Shown: piece by piece, positions 19,001 through 30,079 of the stretch
Layout of the letters: each line of letters opens with the position of its first letter
How positions within the stretch are numbered: the stretch's first letter is position 1
DNA from: Brettanomyces bruxellensis
Taxonomy: Eukaryota; Ascomycota; Pichiomycetes; Pichiales; Pichiaceae
NCBI RefSeq assembly: GCF_011074885.1
Contig: NC_054688.1
Span: 992,001 to 1,056,000, forward strand
Direction: 5' to 3'
Length of the DNA stretch: 64,000 nucleotides
Program-made: the position numbers and the translations under genes
Notes under the pieces: model-generated
The model's input: only the letters and a program-made list of their open reading frames with translations
What the model was told of the DNA's origin: nothing
Database searches by the model: none

Positions 19001-19352
19001 CTCTATGCTCAGGCATGGTGACAATATGGTTTTAGTTTATCATTCACTAGTTAAACTATACAGGTTGAGCGGTAAGAGTAACAAAATGAAATCACTAGGA
19101 AACGTGGTTCTTAAAGTGGCGGATTATAATTCATCAACTGAAATGCAGTATTTGATTAGAAACCTCAAAGTTTCGATCGACGTTGATCTACCCAATGAAG
19201 CATTGACTGTTGTTGATTCAAGTAAACTTTTCCTTGATTTGTCTGCTGGAGGAAGTGATAATACACCGAACACTGGGTCGTATGTTCTCTCATTTGGAAA
19301 GGCCGATGACATGAATGATCTTTTAAATGTTATTGGACATCACGATAGATGA
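16083..19352 (+). CDS. Putative RhoGEF (DH-like) protein with C-terminal PH-like modules
   Basis: The 1089-residue protein starts at the ATG at 16083; a second ATG is at codon 15. Residues about 68-245 form a helical block resembling a Dbl-homology domain: a YREELRVLLSVIESF first helix, a LHSLVKKIFHSHQNLAKIL segment, and LYTCYLEHYHLN matching the usual Y-x-x-Y-x-x-N pattern. The QR-containing helix is degenerate. About 400-720 is a Ser/Glu/Asp-rich disordered stretch. A beta-rich PH-like module follows at about 780-900, and a last module (about 972-1085) contains VKLYRLSG, reminiscent of PH/RanBD folds. It may regulate Cdc42 or Rho1 in polarity, in the manner of Bud3 or other fungal Dbl proteins. 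I cannot assign an ortholog, and the DH call is from pattern only. Confidence 0.5.
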   Translation: MPSYSTTPLFSIQEMANDNQSPRIYEDRSGRGLTGSCTKVSKEYVRPTPVNNSLSRFKSHISSFDGSEEVYREELRVLLSVIESFDPRYDSYFDSSIQEEDPRTTAHRKQRNDFLHSLVKKIFHSHQNLAKILTCSNDLGLVLLRFSEWSLKAQPLYTCYLEHYHLNSDASSSETELRMQPIVEIQRLSDFIAVSRKSVFSLGAQPQIRLQDIISNLELASERFLRLTKKTVERSHGEMARTSHNVSFSSVKSFVQLSPVCSSFDLSKIESVFSSELFYKNEKLSTAVHFQTVDLVFFQAPSSNTTMLALVRIEDNSKSLLFPPFRYGELVFCKDVDNFVVLLRHCLSSGVDLYVSLDKKHPERSTQARCKLLEMFPSRNPTPSGRYIPQGANGLGVSLPMKENAPPNGLQYIPPRKPNSNIQRQYRQSCTQTDPHSSVISRPVVSSSSTLTNSTTSSVSTANNVPIAGTFAAHLAKKQSILRKASNTTKSTSSRSSSINASSLEHPADSVQSAPNVQAPDIKLENACGKKDEDDDTLHGKDNSIDEVDAHSDINPGDTLSFTLDPKDNAEKEKQHEEKEQFDEERHSTHSVDLTNDKYSDNACNVLKEVMDDESSSGETPQISSPEMPYEEQQPRREKASSIASSNNDIPQESHQPSSESRDESADEGDDVTDLQQPKSLSREEESTSSSNTFSLSKTMFDPEAFAKTYEDALLDAVDFDSKPKAHKFGFFSHLFGKKRHSNKLRSTFKSSASEGSIATSEGKSFKGVKTDEDEKYLLLLKSIVASPDQFYLQDVKYSVWGENGWSEAQLVKLKWVHSENRERYIAGYLLDAGKDSNESDSNSVAFLLLFGRETFVRRAGAFDVQIRSKNYRGNSVMLLLRASSVVNLHKLLDIFSCDKEAAISNSSSQQTDFSFIANSSSSHTVLSEMAEKDSDPLPPPPKKFNVELNSQSPVSSIGSVSCNSSTSNKSHSSMLRHGDNMVLVYHSLVKLYRLSGKSNKMKSLGNVVLKVADYNSSTEMQYLIRNLKVSIDVDLPNEALTVVDSSKLFLDLSAGGSDNTPNTGSYVLSFGKADDMNDLLNVIGHHDR

Positions 19353-19482
19353 TTCGGAGTTCTTTTTTTATAATTTGTACTTTTACGTTTTATGTATTCA
19401 ATTCAGTTCGATTTTTTTTGGATAATAGGAGCCCTAGAGCTAAGCCCTATTTAAATTTATATACATGCAGAATAATTTAAAT

Positions 19483-20517
19483 CTAAGCATCATTAGGCTT
19501 TCTAAAGCAGAGAAGAGACGAAGCCGACAAAACTCTTCGAACATCAACCTTCTCAACATCGTGGGTATCTTCAACTTCACCCCATCTCTTCGTCTGCATA
19601 ACGGTTTCCAAAGTAGCAGCCCTTGCTAAATCATCCAAAGAATAATCAAATTGATCATCTGGTCTGTTCTTTCGCACAACAGCAACTCCACACAATAATG
19701 ATTTGCATGTTAAGGTTGTTCTCTCTAAAGCTACAAGTTCCCATGTATCCAAAGAATCCAAAAATTTCTTCACCGCATTTCTTGTCTCTTCCGATTGTTT
19801 GTTTCCTACCAATCCGGAGACTTCAGTGTCCAATTCCTTTAAAACAATATTTTGCCCATCTTTGGAATACTGTGTAAAGAATTCTTCCATTTCTTTCTTC
19901 AAAGGATAATATAACTTTTGCTGCTCTTTTCTTAGTTCCCCCTCACAATCCTTTACTGGTGAAAAGACTAATAATGTATCTGTATCTAGATATTTCAGTA
20001 GCAAAGTTTTAATAGTTTCGGGATCACCTATCTTTGCCTTAGCATCCTCGTCACCGTTTGATTTTGCCAAATCAATTGCTCTACAACTTAATGAAGTTAA
20101 TGTGAGAATGTATGGCCTTACGTGAAGTGATGGTAGCGATTTCCATTCGTTTGTCAACAAATATGCTAAACTCTGCTTTTCTTTTGGAATCTCTAACTTG
20201 AATCCCAATGGTGTTTTAATTGTCTTCCCATCAATCATAATTTTATAGACATTAGGTGTCTCTTCGCATGATACTTTTTCCCAAAACCGAGCAAGTCCTC
20301 TTTCAAGCCTTTCAGTATCAGAAACAGGTTTTTCTGGCGTGACTTTTGATCCTGTAGACCTTAACTGGGATTGTGTTGAAGTTTGTTTGGATGCACTGGC
20401 ATATTTTCTAATCAATGTGGGTGTTCTCCGTGAATTAAGGGTAAAAAGTGCTGTCCTTTGCAGCATAAAACGGCTGCCTACCAAGGCATTCTTTGAAACT
20501 CTTATTGGAGCTAGCAT
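19483..20517 (-). CDS. ATP12: Atp12, F1-ATPase alpha-subunit assembly chaperone
   Basis: The 344-residue protein opens with a mitochondrial presequence: basic, hydroxylated, no acids before about residue 65, with a LIRKYASAS cleavage-like motif. The ATP12 family core follows, with RFWEKVSCEETPNVYKIMIDGKTIKTPLGFKLEIP and YLDTDTLLVFSP, then a helical C-terminal half. Atp12 binds unassembled F1 alpha in the matrix and hands it on for F1 assembly. Length is close to the S. cerevisiae protein. It converges with the RhoGEF-like gene, with only 130 bp between the two stops, so the transcripts may overlap at their 3' ends. Confidence 0.92.
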   Translation of the reverse strand: MLAPIRVSKNALVGSRFMLQRTALFTLNSRRTPTLIRKYASASKQTSTQSQLRSTGSKVTPEKPVSDTERLERGLARFWEKVSCEETPNVYKIMIDGKTIKTPLGFKLEIPKEKQSLAYLLTNEWKSLPSLHVRPYILTLTSLSCRAIDLAKSNGDEDAKAKIGDPETIKTLLLKYLDTDTLLVFSPVKDCEGELRKEQQKLYYPLKKEMEEFFTQYSKDGQNIVLKELDTEVSGLVGNKQSEETRNAVKKFLDSLDTWELVALERTTLTCKSLLCGVAVVRKNRPDDQFDYSLDDLARAATLETVMQTKRWGEVEDTHDVEKVDVRRVLSASSLLCFRKPNDA

Positions 20518-20990
20518 TGCTACTTCAATAGAATGCGCTTCTGTTGATATTTAAGAGAGGAGTACTGAAGCGTTGGATCGGTGAAGTTAAAGACCGAAAC
20601 TCGTCCGGTTGAAAAAATGAAAAAATGCCATCCTAAAAAAAGAGGTATTTCGCTACATGTGCAGTGTTGTTCAATGACGCGATATTTTGTTGTGAATGTG
20701 TCTACATTTTGAACATTTGGGGATATTATACCTGTAATTTCATACACCTGAACATTCATACCTCTTAATCGATCTTCTAAGAACAATATCTGTAAACAAA
20801 TCATATATAATAATGCTTATTGTAACTGGAATATACAAATTAATTTCTATCCCACTTGTATTTTTTGGTATAATAGAAACGATTGGAACTCTGAACATTC
20901 TTTATTTCAGATCTACGACGAAATATTACAAGTTTCGCAGAACATCAATGTCACTAAAAGATCAAACAGCGCATTGTTATAAAATAGATT

Positions 20991-21190
20991 ATTGTCAAAG
21001 TTAGTGTTACCAGATTTATATAGTGTTCCGATATTTAATGTAGTATGTAATAAAGAGTATGTATAATGATAGACAAAAGGGAATATCTTCACTTTATATA
21101 GATGTAGTTCTCGTATTGATCAGATGATATAACAATACCATCTTCACTTACTTGAACTCCATTGTTGGAGAGCTACATTGTTTTGACAAT
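20991..21190. repeat. 200-bp dispersed repeat, copy 1, with short terminal inverted repeats
   Basis: Positions 20992-21188 align without gaps to 62091-62287, with about 10 differences in 197 bp (roughly 95% identity). This copy is bounded by a perfect 9-bp inverted repeat: ATTGTCAAA at 20991-20999 and TTTGACAAT at 21182-21190. It has no coding capacity and is AT-rich. Size, intergenic location and terminal inverted repeats suggest a MITE-like non-autonomous element. A solo LTR or another dispersed regulatory block is possible. No clear target-site duplication was seen. Confidence 0.7.
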
Positions 21191-21459
21191 TATTGTATTG
21201 CATGATGTTCCAAAAACCAAACTTAGAAATACAGTAAGACAGCTATGTACAGCAAACAGAAATTAATATAAAGTCTATTCAAATATATATAAAATCAATA
21301 TAATATGATATAGTTATATAAATGATTCATAGTGAATCCAAATTTAATAGCTATCTATATACGTACTTTCTTCTAACGCTAGAGAAATCCCTTGTGAAAT
21401 TATAAAATCCAAATAGAGAAATCATAATTTTTAGGCGGCCTTTTTTTTTTTTTTTTTTC

Positions 21460-21470
21460 TGAAAAATTTT
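21460..21470 (+). promoter_or_regulatory. RRPE-like element next to a T-tract, BMS1 promoter
   Basis: TGAAAAATTTT matches the ribosomal RNA processing element found upstream of ribosome-biogenesis genes in yeasts. It lies directly beside an 18-nt poly(dT) tract and 114 bp before the BMS1 ATG, which fits the gene's function. Confidence 0.55.
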
Positions 21471-21584
21471 ATTTGGGATTCGATCAACGGTATGAATGAT
21501 AATTGTGCAATCATCCAGGTTATTACAACTGGTTACGAAATCAACAGCTGAACATACTGTTTACTTATATAAAGTCTACCGAAT

Positions 21585-24500
21585 ATGGATGGGCAACAGT
21601 CTAACAGGCAGCACAGAGGTGCTTCCAATAGGAAGACTGCAAAAGAGAAACTTCACAGTCAAGGCCACAATGCAAAGGCATTTGCAGTTTCTAAACCTGG
21701 GAAGATGAGAAGGCAGATTGCAAGATCTAGTGATATGAGAGAGAAGAGATTACATGTTCCTATGGTTGATAGGACACCAGAGGATGATCCTCCACCAGTT
21801 ATTGTGGCCGTCGTTGGCCCTCCTGGTACCGGAAAAACAACTCTTATCAGATCTCTCGTGAGAAGATTATCAAAAACTACACTTACAGAAATCAAAGGAC
21901 CAGTTACAGTGGTGAGTGGAAAGAGAAGAAGACTTACTTTTATTGAATGTGCGAATGACATGAATTCTATGATAGATATAGCTAAGGTTGCCGACATGGT
22001 GCTTCTTTTGATTGATGGTAATTACGGCTTTGAAATGGAAACCATGGAATTCCTGAATATTGCCCAACATCATGGTATGCCAAAGATGGTTGGTGTGGCA
22101 ACGCATTTGGATCTTTTCAAAAAACAGGCAACCTTAAGAGCATCTAAGAAAAGACTCAAAAAGAGGTTTTGGACTGAAGTTTATCCCGGAGCAAAGCTCT
22201 TTTACCTATCGGGTGTTATCAACGGAAGATACCCGGATAGAGAGATCTTAAACTTGACCAGAATAATATCTGTTACGAAATTCCGCCCGTTAAAGTGGAG
22301 AAACGAGCATCCATACATGCTGGCCGACAGGTTGGTAGATTTAACTCATCCAGCCCTAATTGAACATGATTCCAAAGTTGACAGAAAAATCGCTCTTTAT
22401 GGGTATTTACACGGTACTCCATTGGCCAAGGAACATGGCCGAGTTCACATTGCCGGTGTAGGTGACTGCACAATAGCAAATGTTGAAAAACTTCCAGATC
22501 CATGCCCAACGCCATATTTCGAGCAGAAGATGGATGAATTTGAAAGAGAGCAAGCTAAAAAAGCAAAAGAACAGGGCTTAGAGGCACCTACAAGAACAAG
22601 AAGACACCGAAAGAGACTTGATGATAAAAATAAGATAATATACGCACCGATGTCGGATGTTCGGGGTGTTTTAATAGATAGAGATGCGGTGTATGTTGAT
22701 GTCGGTAAAGGTGGTGATTCAAATGGAGCAAAGAAAGATGAACTTACCACAAAACTTGTGTCGGATTTGCAGAATGCAGGAGAATTATTGGATTCTAGGG
22801 AGAAGAGCCAAAAGCAGAGTGCAATCAGACTTTTCAGTGATGGTCCTAATGTTTCGGAAGAAACTGTGGAAGATGCAGAAGACGATCATATATTAGAAGG
22901 CGAGAATGGAAGAAGCAAATTGAGACATGCTAAAGTGTATGAGATTGGGGAAAAGAATGCAGATAGTGTTAAGAACATTGAGGAGGACAAACAAGTGGGA
23001 GACAAACCTGCATTTGAATCTGAATCCGAGTTTGAGCTTAGTGAAGATGAAGAAAAAAGTGATTTGAAAAATGAATGGAAGGAAGTTGGTGGGAAATTAA
23101 AAAATGTTGAGGTTAAGAAGATCTGGGATATTAATAAGTTGATCTATATGAATAACATAGACCCGGATGATGCGATATTAAGATGGAGAAACGAGGAAGA
23201 GGAATTGGACAAAAATGAGGATAGCGATGAAGAATTGATAGCAGATAAAGATGAATTTGAAGGATCTGAAAATGTTGGTGAAGACGAAGATAAAGATAAG
23301 GGTGACGATGAAGACGAAGATGACTTTTTCCAAAAGAAAAATACAGGTGACGCAAACGAAGAAATCGATACAAACAAAATTGCCTTGAAGAGCTCAGATG
23401 AATTACGGGAGGAATGGAAAGAGGAAGGTAGCTCTATGGAGAGATTAAAGGAGCGCTTTTTCAAGTCTGCCAAACAGAGACTAGCAGAAGAAGAAGAAGA
23501 CGAGGAAGATGGAGATTTTGAAGATTTGGAGGCAGATGAAAACAAAGAAGAAGAAGTTGAAGAGGAGGAAGGAAAGGAAGAAACAGAGGACAATGATTTT
23601 GTGGACTTTGATGAGGAAGAGAAGAAGGCAGAAAAAGAAGGAGAAGAGGATGATGATAATGATGATAACGAAGAAGAAGAGGATGTGGATATTAGCAATC
23701 TTCCAATCGAGGAACAAAGACTTTTGAATGCGCAAAAGAAGCAGAAGCTTATTGAACAATTTGAAGAGGAAGAAGGAGGAGTGGAAGGAAAAGAAGATAA
23801 TATATTCACGGAGGAAGATACTTGGTATGAGTTCCAGAAGGCCAAGATGGCCCAGCAACTTGCTATAAATAAGCAAGAGCTCTCTGAACTAGATAATGAG
23901 ACCCGTGCAAAAATTGAGGGATATTCTGCTGGTTCATATGTCAGAGTGACTATTGATAAAATGCCAATGGAGTTTGTTGAAAACTTTGATCCACACTATC
24001 CAATTTTAATGGGTGGGCTTTTGCAGACCGAGGAACGATTCGGATTCCTCAATGTGCGTATCAGACGGCACAGATGGCACAAGAAGATTTTAAAGTCGAA
24101 TGATCCGCTAATATTATCATTGGGATGGAGAAGATTCCAGACGCTTCCTATTTACACTACTACCGATTCTCGAACGAGGACTAGAATGTTGAAATATACA
24201 CCAGAGCATGCGTACTGTAATGCAACATTTTTTGGACCGTTGGTTGCACCAAACACCAGTTTTTGTGCAGTTCAGATGGTTGATAAGGACGATACTACTG
24301 GATCATTCCGAATTGCAGCTACCGGTGTGGTTGAAGATTTGAATGCGGATGTCGAGATTGTGAAAAAATTGAAGTTGGTTGGTTACCCATACAAGATATT
24401 CCGTAACACAGCATTTATCAGAGATATGTTTTCGTCTGCGATGGAAGTTGCGAGATTTGAAGGTGCCGCAATTAAGACTGTTTCCGGAATTAGAGGTGAA

Positions 24501-25139
24501 ATCAAGAGAGCACTTTCAAAGCCAGATGGGTTCTTCAGGGCTACCTTTGAAGATAAGATATTGGCCAGTGACATTGTGATATTAAGATCATGGTATCCTG
24601 TTCATGTGAGGAAGTTCTATAACCCAGTCACATCATTATTGCTGAAGAATAAGGAAAATTGGAAAGGTATGAGACTTGTTGGCCAGATAAGGGCCTCGAG
24701 AGGTATTAGTACACCAATGAGGAAGGACTCGGCATACAAGAAGATAGAAAGACAAACAAGAAGATTTAACGGCTTGAGGGTTCCGAAGGAGATCAAGGCA
24801 AACCTTCCATTCAAGAGTCAAATCCATGAGATGAAGAAGCAGAAGAAGAAAACGTACTTGCAGAAACGTGCAGTTGTTCTCGAAGGTTCAGAAAAGAAGG
24901 CAAGAACTTTAATTCAAACGATTCAAACTATTAGAAAGGATAAGGAGGCTAAGAGGAAGACCAAGAAGAGAGCAAAGAACGAAGAGAGAAAGAAGAAATT
25001 GAACAAGCTGCAGAGGGAGATGGAAGACAGAAAGAAAACGAGAAAGAAGGAATATTTCAGAGAAAACGGGGGTAAAAGAAAGCTGGCAGCTAGTGAATCT
25101 GGTTCTGAGGCTTTTGGAAATAAGAGGAGAGAGTATTAA
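21585..25139 (+). CDS. BMS1: Bms1, GTPase of the small-subunit processome
   Basis: The protein is 1184 aa, the usual Bms1 size. The basic N-terminus is followed by a translation-factor-like GTPase domain with P-loop GPPGTGKTT at about 78-86. The central region (about 390-740) is extremely acidic, with long Glu/Asp/Lys runs. The conserved C-terminal region (about 745-1060) contains [21 protein letters not shown] and [21 protein letters not shown] highly basic tail ends the protein. Bms1 works with Rcl1 in the nucleolus in early 18S rRNA maturation. The start ATGGATGGGCAACAG at 21585 fits the family N-terminus. An RRPE-type motif lies in the promoter. Confidence 0.96.
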   Translation: MDGQQSNRQHRGASNRKTAKEKLHSQGHNAKAFAVSKPGKMRRQIARSSDMREKRLHVPMVDRTPEDDPPPVIVAVVGPPGTGKTTLIRSLVRRLSKTTLTEIKGPVTVVSGKRRRLTFIECANDMNSMIDIAKVADMVLLLIDGNYGFEMETMEFLNIAQHHGMPKMVGVATHLDLFKKQATLRASKKRLKKRFWTEVYPGAKLFYLSGVINGRYPDREILNLTRIISVTKFRPLKWRNEHPYMLADRLVDLTHPALIEHDSKVDRKIALYGYLHGTPLAKEHGRVHIAGVGDCTIANVEKLPDPCPTPYFEQKMDEFEREQAKKAKEQGLEAPTRTRRHRKRLDDKNKIIYAPMSDVRGVLIDRDAVYVDVGKGGDSNGAKKDELTTKLVSDLQNAGELLDSREKSQKQSAIRLFSDGPNVSEETVEDAEDDHILEGENGRSKLRHAKVYEIGEKNADSVKNIEEDKQVGDKPAFESESEFELSEDEEKSDLKNEWKEVGGKLKNVEVKKIWDINKLIYMNNIDPDDAILRWRNEEEELDKNEDSDEELIADKDEFEGSENVGEDEDKDKGDDEDEDDFFQKKNTGDANEEIDTNKIALKSSDELREEWKEEGSSMERLKERFFKSAKQRLAEEEEDEEDGDFEDLEADENKEEEVEEEEGKEETEDNDFVDFDEEEKKAEKEGEEDDDNDDNEEEEDVDISNLPIEEQRLLNAQKKQKLIEQFEEEEGGVEGKEDNIFTEEDTWYEFQKAKMAQQLAINKQELSELDNETRAKIEGYSAGSYVRVTIDKMPMEFVENFDPHYPILMGGLLQTEERFGFLNVRIRRHRWHKKILKSNDPLILSLGWRRFQTLPIYTTTDSRTRTRMLKYTPEHAYCNATFFGPLVAPNTSFCAVQMVDKDDTTGSFRIAATGVVEDLNADVEIVKKLKLVGYPYKIFRNTAFIRDMFSSAMEVARFEGAAIKTVSGIRGEIKRALSKPDGFFRATFEDKILASDIVILRSWYPVHVRKFYNPVTSLLLKNKENWKGMRLVGQIRASRGISTPMRKDSAYKKIERQTRRFNGLRVPKEIKANLPFKSQIHEMKKQKKKTYLQKRAVVLEGSEKKARTLIQTIQTIRKDKEAKRKTKKRAKNEERKKKLNKLQREMEDRKKTRKKEYFRENGGKRKLAASESGSEAFGNKRREY

Positions 25140-25360
25140 GTATATATAAGTGAGTTTTAATCTAATACATTTGTACGATCATATACCATAACGGACGGCA
25201 GATATCACATTTTGCACTATAAATAATATAATATCCTCGTTGGAAGAACTAAACAAGTTACATACACAGGCGAAACAACAACAGACCGTTAAGAAAAAAG
25301 CACATTAAGGTGAGTCAACAAAAAAGGAGGTAGGATGGAGGCAGGTGGTCTTTGTATCAA

Positions 25361-26183
25361 TCAGATGTATTGAGAAAGCCATCTGAAACCCTCAGCATAA
25401 CCCTGTCTCAACAAAATAGAGCACATGAAGACTTCCACAGGTCTCACACCATTGAGAGGAACTTTTCCCTTACCGGTAGTGTTGTACAAACCCAAAAAGT
25501 GTCTGAGCTCATTTTCACTGACGGCTTTTGGAGAATCGATCTTGTTTCCCAAAATGAGGAATGGAACTTTTGCCAATTCATCCATAGCAAATAGAGCATC
25601 CAATTCAGCTTTAGACTCTTCAAATCTCTCAGAGTCAGCAGCATCAACCAAGTAAACAATGGCGTTCACCTCAGGGAAATAGTCCTTCCATAGTCTTCTT
25701 GCCTGCTGGTGACCTCCCAAGTCAAACGTTGTGAATCTCACATTTCCTATAGATAATTCTTCAGAAGTAGGGTGTAAAGTTGGCTGTAAGGTAGCCATCC
25801 TATCATTTTTCAACATATGCAACAACGTAGTCTTACCTGCGTTATCTAACCCAAGGAACAATAGCTTTGCGTGCTTATTCCAAAGGCCAAGTGAGGCCAA
25901 AACATCTTGAACTGGAAAATAATTAGGAGAAGTAGTCTGTTAGTACAGATAAACTTTAGCTTAAGATAATATGACAAACAGGAAATGCTGAATCGACCCT
26001 ACTATAACCTGATTTTCCTCAGTCTAACTTGCATTTGAAAATCTAAAGAAATCTGATGATCTTTTATTCGTTTTCTTGATCTCTTTGGCGTGTGATCAAA
26101 CTCGAAGTCAGCCAAACCCATGCGACAATTATTCATATAAAATCCGCTCGGATATAATACTTACACCAATCCCAAATCCACAT
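25361..26183 (-). CDS. SAR1: Sar1, COPII small GTPase (two exons)
   Basis: Exon 1 is 26165-26183 and exon 2 is 25361-25911, joined to 570 nt (189 codons plus stop). Splicing restores the N-terminus [17 protein letters not shown], the hydrophobic amphipathic helix (STAR motif) that Sar1 inserts into the ER membrane. GTPase motifs follow: GLDNAGKTT (P-loop), a [12 protein letters not shown] switch I region, [10 protein letters not shown] (catalytic His), and NKID. The end is FRWLSQYI, as in fungal Sar1. The GTP form recruits Sec23/24 to form COPII vesicles at the ER. Without the intron the frame would begin only at a TTG after the helix. It is divergent to SEC27. Confidence 0.96.
25912..26164 (-). 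other. SAR1 intron (253 nt)
   Basis: The donor GTAAGT is at 26164-26159, the branch point TACTAAC at 25945-25939 and the acceptor CAG ends at 25912. Branch A to acceptor is 28 nt. It interrupts the Phe7 codon after its first base. Confidence 0.95.
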
Positions 26184-27126
26184 TTCTTTATGCTATTAAA
26201 ATTCTATAACTTGATACAGTTCAGTGACTACAAATGCAAAAGTGAAGAGTTTGTTAGAGGGTGAAAAAAGGGGTGATCGCGCCGATCAATACAGAGTTGA
26301 TAATATGTGCGTTGCGTGATAATGGCAGCTACTTTACGAAAGATAAAAAAAAAGAGAGAAAAAACTACGAAAATAAAAGTGATTGTGGTATGGCATTGAC
26401 AGCAGCAGTAGAGCCGGTGTACGGATTAAAGTAATCCCTCATACAATATTAGACTATGCATGCAATTATATATTGTGCATACTTGATAGAAGAGAGTATA
26501 TGCAACTGTGTAAAAGGATAAAAAGACATAAAAACATTATATAACATCACTCTATGACCAACAGACCATTAATTCCTCTTACCTGAACAGATGGCCTCAC
26601 ATAAAGATGTCGAAACGATTGGCGGAACATTTACAAGGCTGTGCATATGAGATTGCAATCTCTCAAGATGACAAAGGATCGAGAGGCAAATAAAGGAAAA
26701 TAGGACAAAATCAAAGTGGTAATAGATGAGAAGTGGACATTACAGCTAGCTAGACCATCATCAGTGACAGAAAAGCATGTATATTGGTGGCAGTAGAGGT
26801 CTTATGTATGTATGTAAACGAATTAGGGGAAAGAGAAAAAAGGACACGAAGCGCGAACGGTGAAAGCATGCTTGCTGTTTAGTGCCAGGAGGCAGTGTTG
26901 TATACATTTCTGAGGTCAAACAAAATTTCGATGAAAAAAAAAAAAATAAAACCAAAAAAATTGATCCTGGGAATATTGGCCTTGCAGGTGTGTATACAAT
27001 GAAAATGACATAAATTCTTGAGGCTTCGTTAGTTGAGTATCCTCTTTTAAAAGTCGGGTAATTAGTACAACGAGAATTTGACGATTGTCAAGACCAAGAC
27101 TACCAGTTAATTGAAGCATCCGCGTG
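26184..27126. promoter_or_regulatory. Divergent promoter region SAR1 / SEC27
   Basis: A 943-bp spacer lies between two divergently transcribed coat genes. It contains A-tracts (26346-26355, 26934-26946) and repeated purine-rich runs. I could not identify a specific factor site. No RNA gene was seen. Confidence 0.45.
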
Positions 27127-29844
27127 ATGAAGCTTGACATCAAGGTATGTATATTAAGATTGTTGAGGGGTGTAAATCATGGTTGTTCATATTTTAACGC
27201 GATCAACCCTGCATACCGGTTATTATCTTCAAGAATTGATTATTAACAACAAATTTGCAACTAGAAAATATCCAGCTCACGTTCTGATCGTGTGAAAGGT
27301 GTGGATTTCCATCCAACAGAGCCATGGGTGTTGACCACACTGTATAGTGGTAAGGCTGAAATTTGGTCTTATGACACAAATACACTTGTTCGTTCTTTTG
27401 ATGTGACAAACGTGCCGGTTAGAGCCGGTAGGTTTATTGCAAGGAAAAATTGGATTGTTGTTGGTGCCGATGACTTTCAGGTTCGTGTTTTCAACTATAA
27501 CACCGGTGAAAAAGTCACACAATTCGAGGCTCATCCTGATTACATTAGATCGATTGCTGTCCATCCATCCAGACCTTTAATTCTTACTTGCTCTGATGAC
27601 TACACAATCAAGCTCTGGAACTGGGAAAGTAACTGGAAACTTGAGCAAACGTTTGAGGGACACCAGCATTATGTAATGTGCGTTGCTTTCAATCCAAAGG
27701 ATTCCAACACGTTTGCCTCAGCATGCCTGGATAAAACGGTGAAGTTTTGGTCTCTTGGATCGAAGACACCTAACTTTACACTTACCGCCCAGGATTCGAA
27801 GGGATTCAACTATGTTGATTATTATCCACACGGTGACAAACCATACATCATCACTTCATCTGACGACAGAACTGTCAAGGTGTGGGACTATCAGACAAAA
27901 TCGTGTGTTGCAGTGCTTGAAGACCACTTGTCAAACGTCTCGTTTGCTATTTTCCACCCAGAACTCCCATTGATTATATCCGGATCTGAGGATGCCACGA
28001 TCAAGATCTGGAACTCCAACACTTACAAACTAGAAAAGACTTTAAATTATCGTATGGAAAGGGCCTGGTGCGTTGCCACCAGACCAAACTCCAGTCTCTT
28101 GGCCGTTGGTTTTGATACAGGTCACATCGTTATTCAGTTAGGAAATGACAAGCCTCTAATTTCGATGGATCCGATGGGAAAAATCATATCGTGCAAGCAT
28201 ACAGATGTATATCATGCGGTGATCAAGACATCCGATATTAAGGACGTTTCAGACGGCCAAGTGATTCCACTTTCCCAAAGGGAGATGGGAAACATGGAGT
28301 TTTATCCATCGAACCTTGTGCATTCTCCAAATGGCCGTTTTGTTGCCGTTACCGGTGATGATGAGTACATACTATACACGGCATTGGCATGGAGAAACAA
28401 GACGTATGGCCAGGCTCTTGACTTTGTATGGGGCCAGGACTCGAACTACTACGCAATTAGAGAATCGAAGTCCAGCGTGAAGTTGTTCAAGAACTTCAAA
28501 GAGAAGACCACTGGAGTTATCGATCTCGTTTATGCGGCAGACAAAATATTTGGAGGTGCTCTGCTCGGCATTAAATCCGAGGGCTTTGTCTCTTTCTATG
28601 ACTGGGAATCCGGTAAGTTGGTTCGTAGAGTCGATGTTGCAGCAGATGATGTTATATGGTCTGAGAATGGTGAGCTAGTGCTCATTATTTCGGATGGCAC
28701 TGCCTATGCATTGGCATTCAGCAGGTCTGCGTTTGAGGAAAAACTGGCCGAAAATGCCATTGACCCAGAAGAGGGGGTTGAAGAGTCATTTGAAGTGCTA
28801 TACGATGTTGATGATCAGATTGTGTCTGGACGTTGGGTGGGCGATGTATTTCTTTACACCTCCTCAAACAACAGGCTTAACTACCTTGTTGGAGGCTCGA
28901 TAACCAACGTTGCACACTTTGACAGGCAGATGTATCTTTTAGGGTATCTTGCACGTGACAATCGCGTTTACGCCGTTGATAAGGAGCTTAACCTCGTCTC
29001 GTACTATCTTTCACTTACTGTGCTTGAGTATCAGACCGTGGTTCTACGCGGTGAGCTTGAAGAGGCAGACTCTCTTTTAGAGAATATAGATGAAAAAGAT
29101 TTAAATAAAGTGGCGCTCTTCTTAGAGCAGCAGGGCTACAAGGATAAGGCACTTGAGGTTTCGAATGATCCAGACGAAAGATTCGAGTTAGCATTGACCA
29201 CATTGAAGCTCAATTTGGCAGCAGAGATTGCAGAGGAGTCTTCAACAGCACACAAATGGAAGAAGTTGGGTGATACTGCGCTTTCGAACTGGAATGTCAC
29301 ATTGGCTGAGAAGGCATTCAAAAATTGTGCTGACTACCAATCGTTGCTTTTGATCTACACGTCAACAAACGACGGGGAGGGTTTGAAGCAATTGGCAAAA
29401 GATGCCGTGGATGCAGGAAAATACAACGTGGCATTTTCAGCTGCTTGGGCTGCAAAAGATTTGAATTCATGCACGAAGATTCTTCAGAAATCCGGAAAGT
29501 TCCCGGAGGCAACTTTGTTGAGCATGGTGTACACAAAGGATGCAGGAAAAGTCAGCGATAACGTCAAGCTATGGAAGAAGAGCTTAGTTGAAGGTGGGGA
29601 GCAGAAGTTATCTGAGAGGATATGTGACCCGGTGGAGGATGAGGATATGTTCCCTGATCTTGATGACAGTGGGGAAATTTCCAAGCAGACAGAGATAGAG
29701 GTGGAAGAGGAGGCTGCTGATGATGATGAGAAGGAAGAAGAGGTGGAAAAAGACAATAATGAACAGCACGGGGAAGATGATCACAAACCAAAGAATGGAC
29801 CGAGCAGCAAGGGAGATGACAAGGAAGCAGGTAAGACTGACTGA
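27127..29844 (+). CDS. SEC27: Sec27, beta'-COP subunit of COPI coat (two exons)
   Basis: Exon 1 (27127-27144) encodes MKLDIK and exon 2 runs 27265-29844, giving 865 residues. The joined start MKLDIKKISSRSDRVKG matches the family. Two WD40 propellers (about 15-300 and 320-600) show repeated GH/WD units, including AHPDYIRSIAVHP and SGSEDATIKIWN. An alpha-solenoid follows (about 600-790), then a Glu/Asp/Lys-rich tail. The first propeller binds KKXX retrieval signals and COPI returns cargo from Golgi to ER. Without splicing the frame would appear to start at a GTG. Its divergent neighbour is the COPII GTPase SAR1. Confidence 0.96.
27145..27264 (+). other. SEC27 intron (120 nt)
   Basis: The donor GTATGT is at 27145-27150. 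The likely branch point is TATTAAC at 27241-27247, a variant of TACTAAC. The acceptor CTAG ends at 27264. Only this acceptor keeps the phase-0 frame; the nearby CCAG at 27272-27275 would shift it. Confidence 0.92.
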
Positions 29845-30079
29845 ATGATCAGACTACTGAAGGTAAATTCAGGCTGGTTGGATTCCTTTATCTACCGGCC
29901 TGCTTATTATGCTATATGTATTCAAAAAAGAAATAAAAAAGAAAAGCCGGTTCTCTTTACGTTTTGATTTTCAACCACGTTTTATACTCTGAGTTATGTG
30001 TATGAGCTTTAGTTTATTAGGAAAGAAAGTGTGAAATATGTACAGAGAATGTAAATAGATACAAGTTGAAGACGGTGTG

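Larger units (their letters stand above)
20518..21584. other. Divergent intergenic region ATP12 / BMS1
   Basis: The two genes point away from each other. The region holds one copy of a 200-bp dispersed repeat (20991-21190) and, close to BMS1, an 18-nt T-tract (21441-21458) followed by an RRPE-type element. The rest is AT-rich without recognisable genes. Confidence 0.45.
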
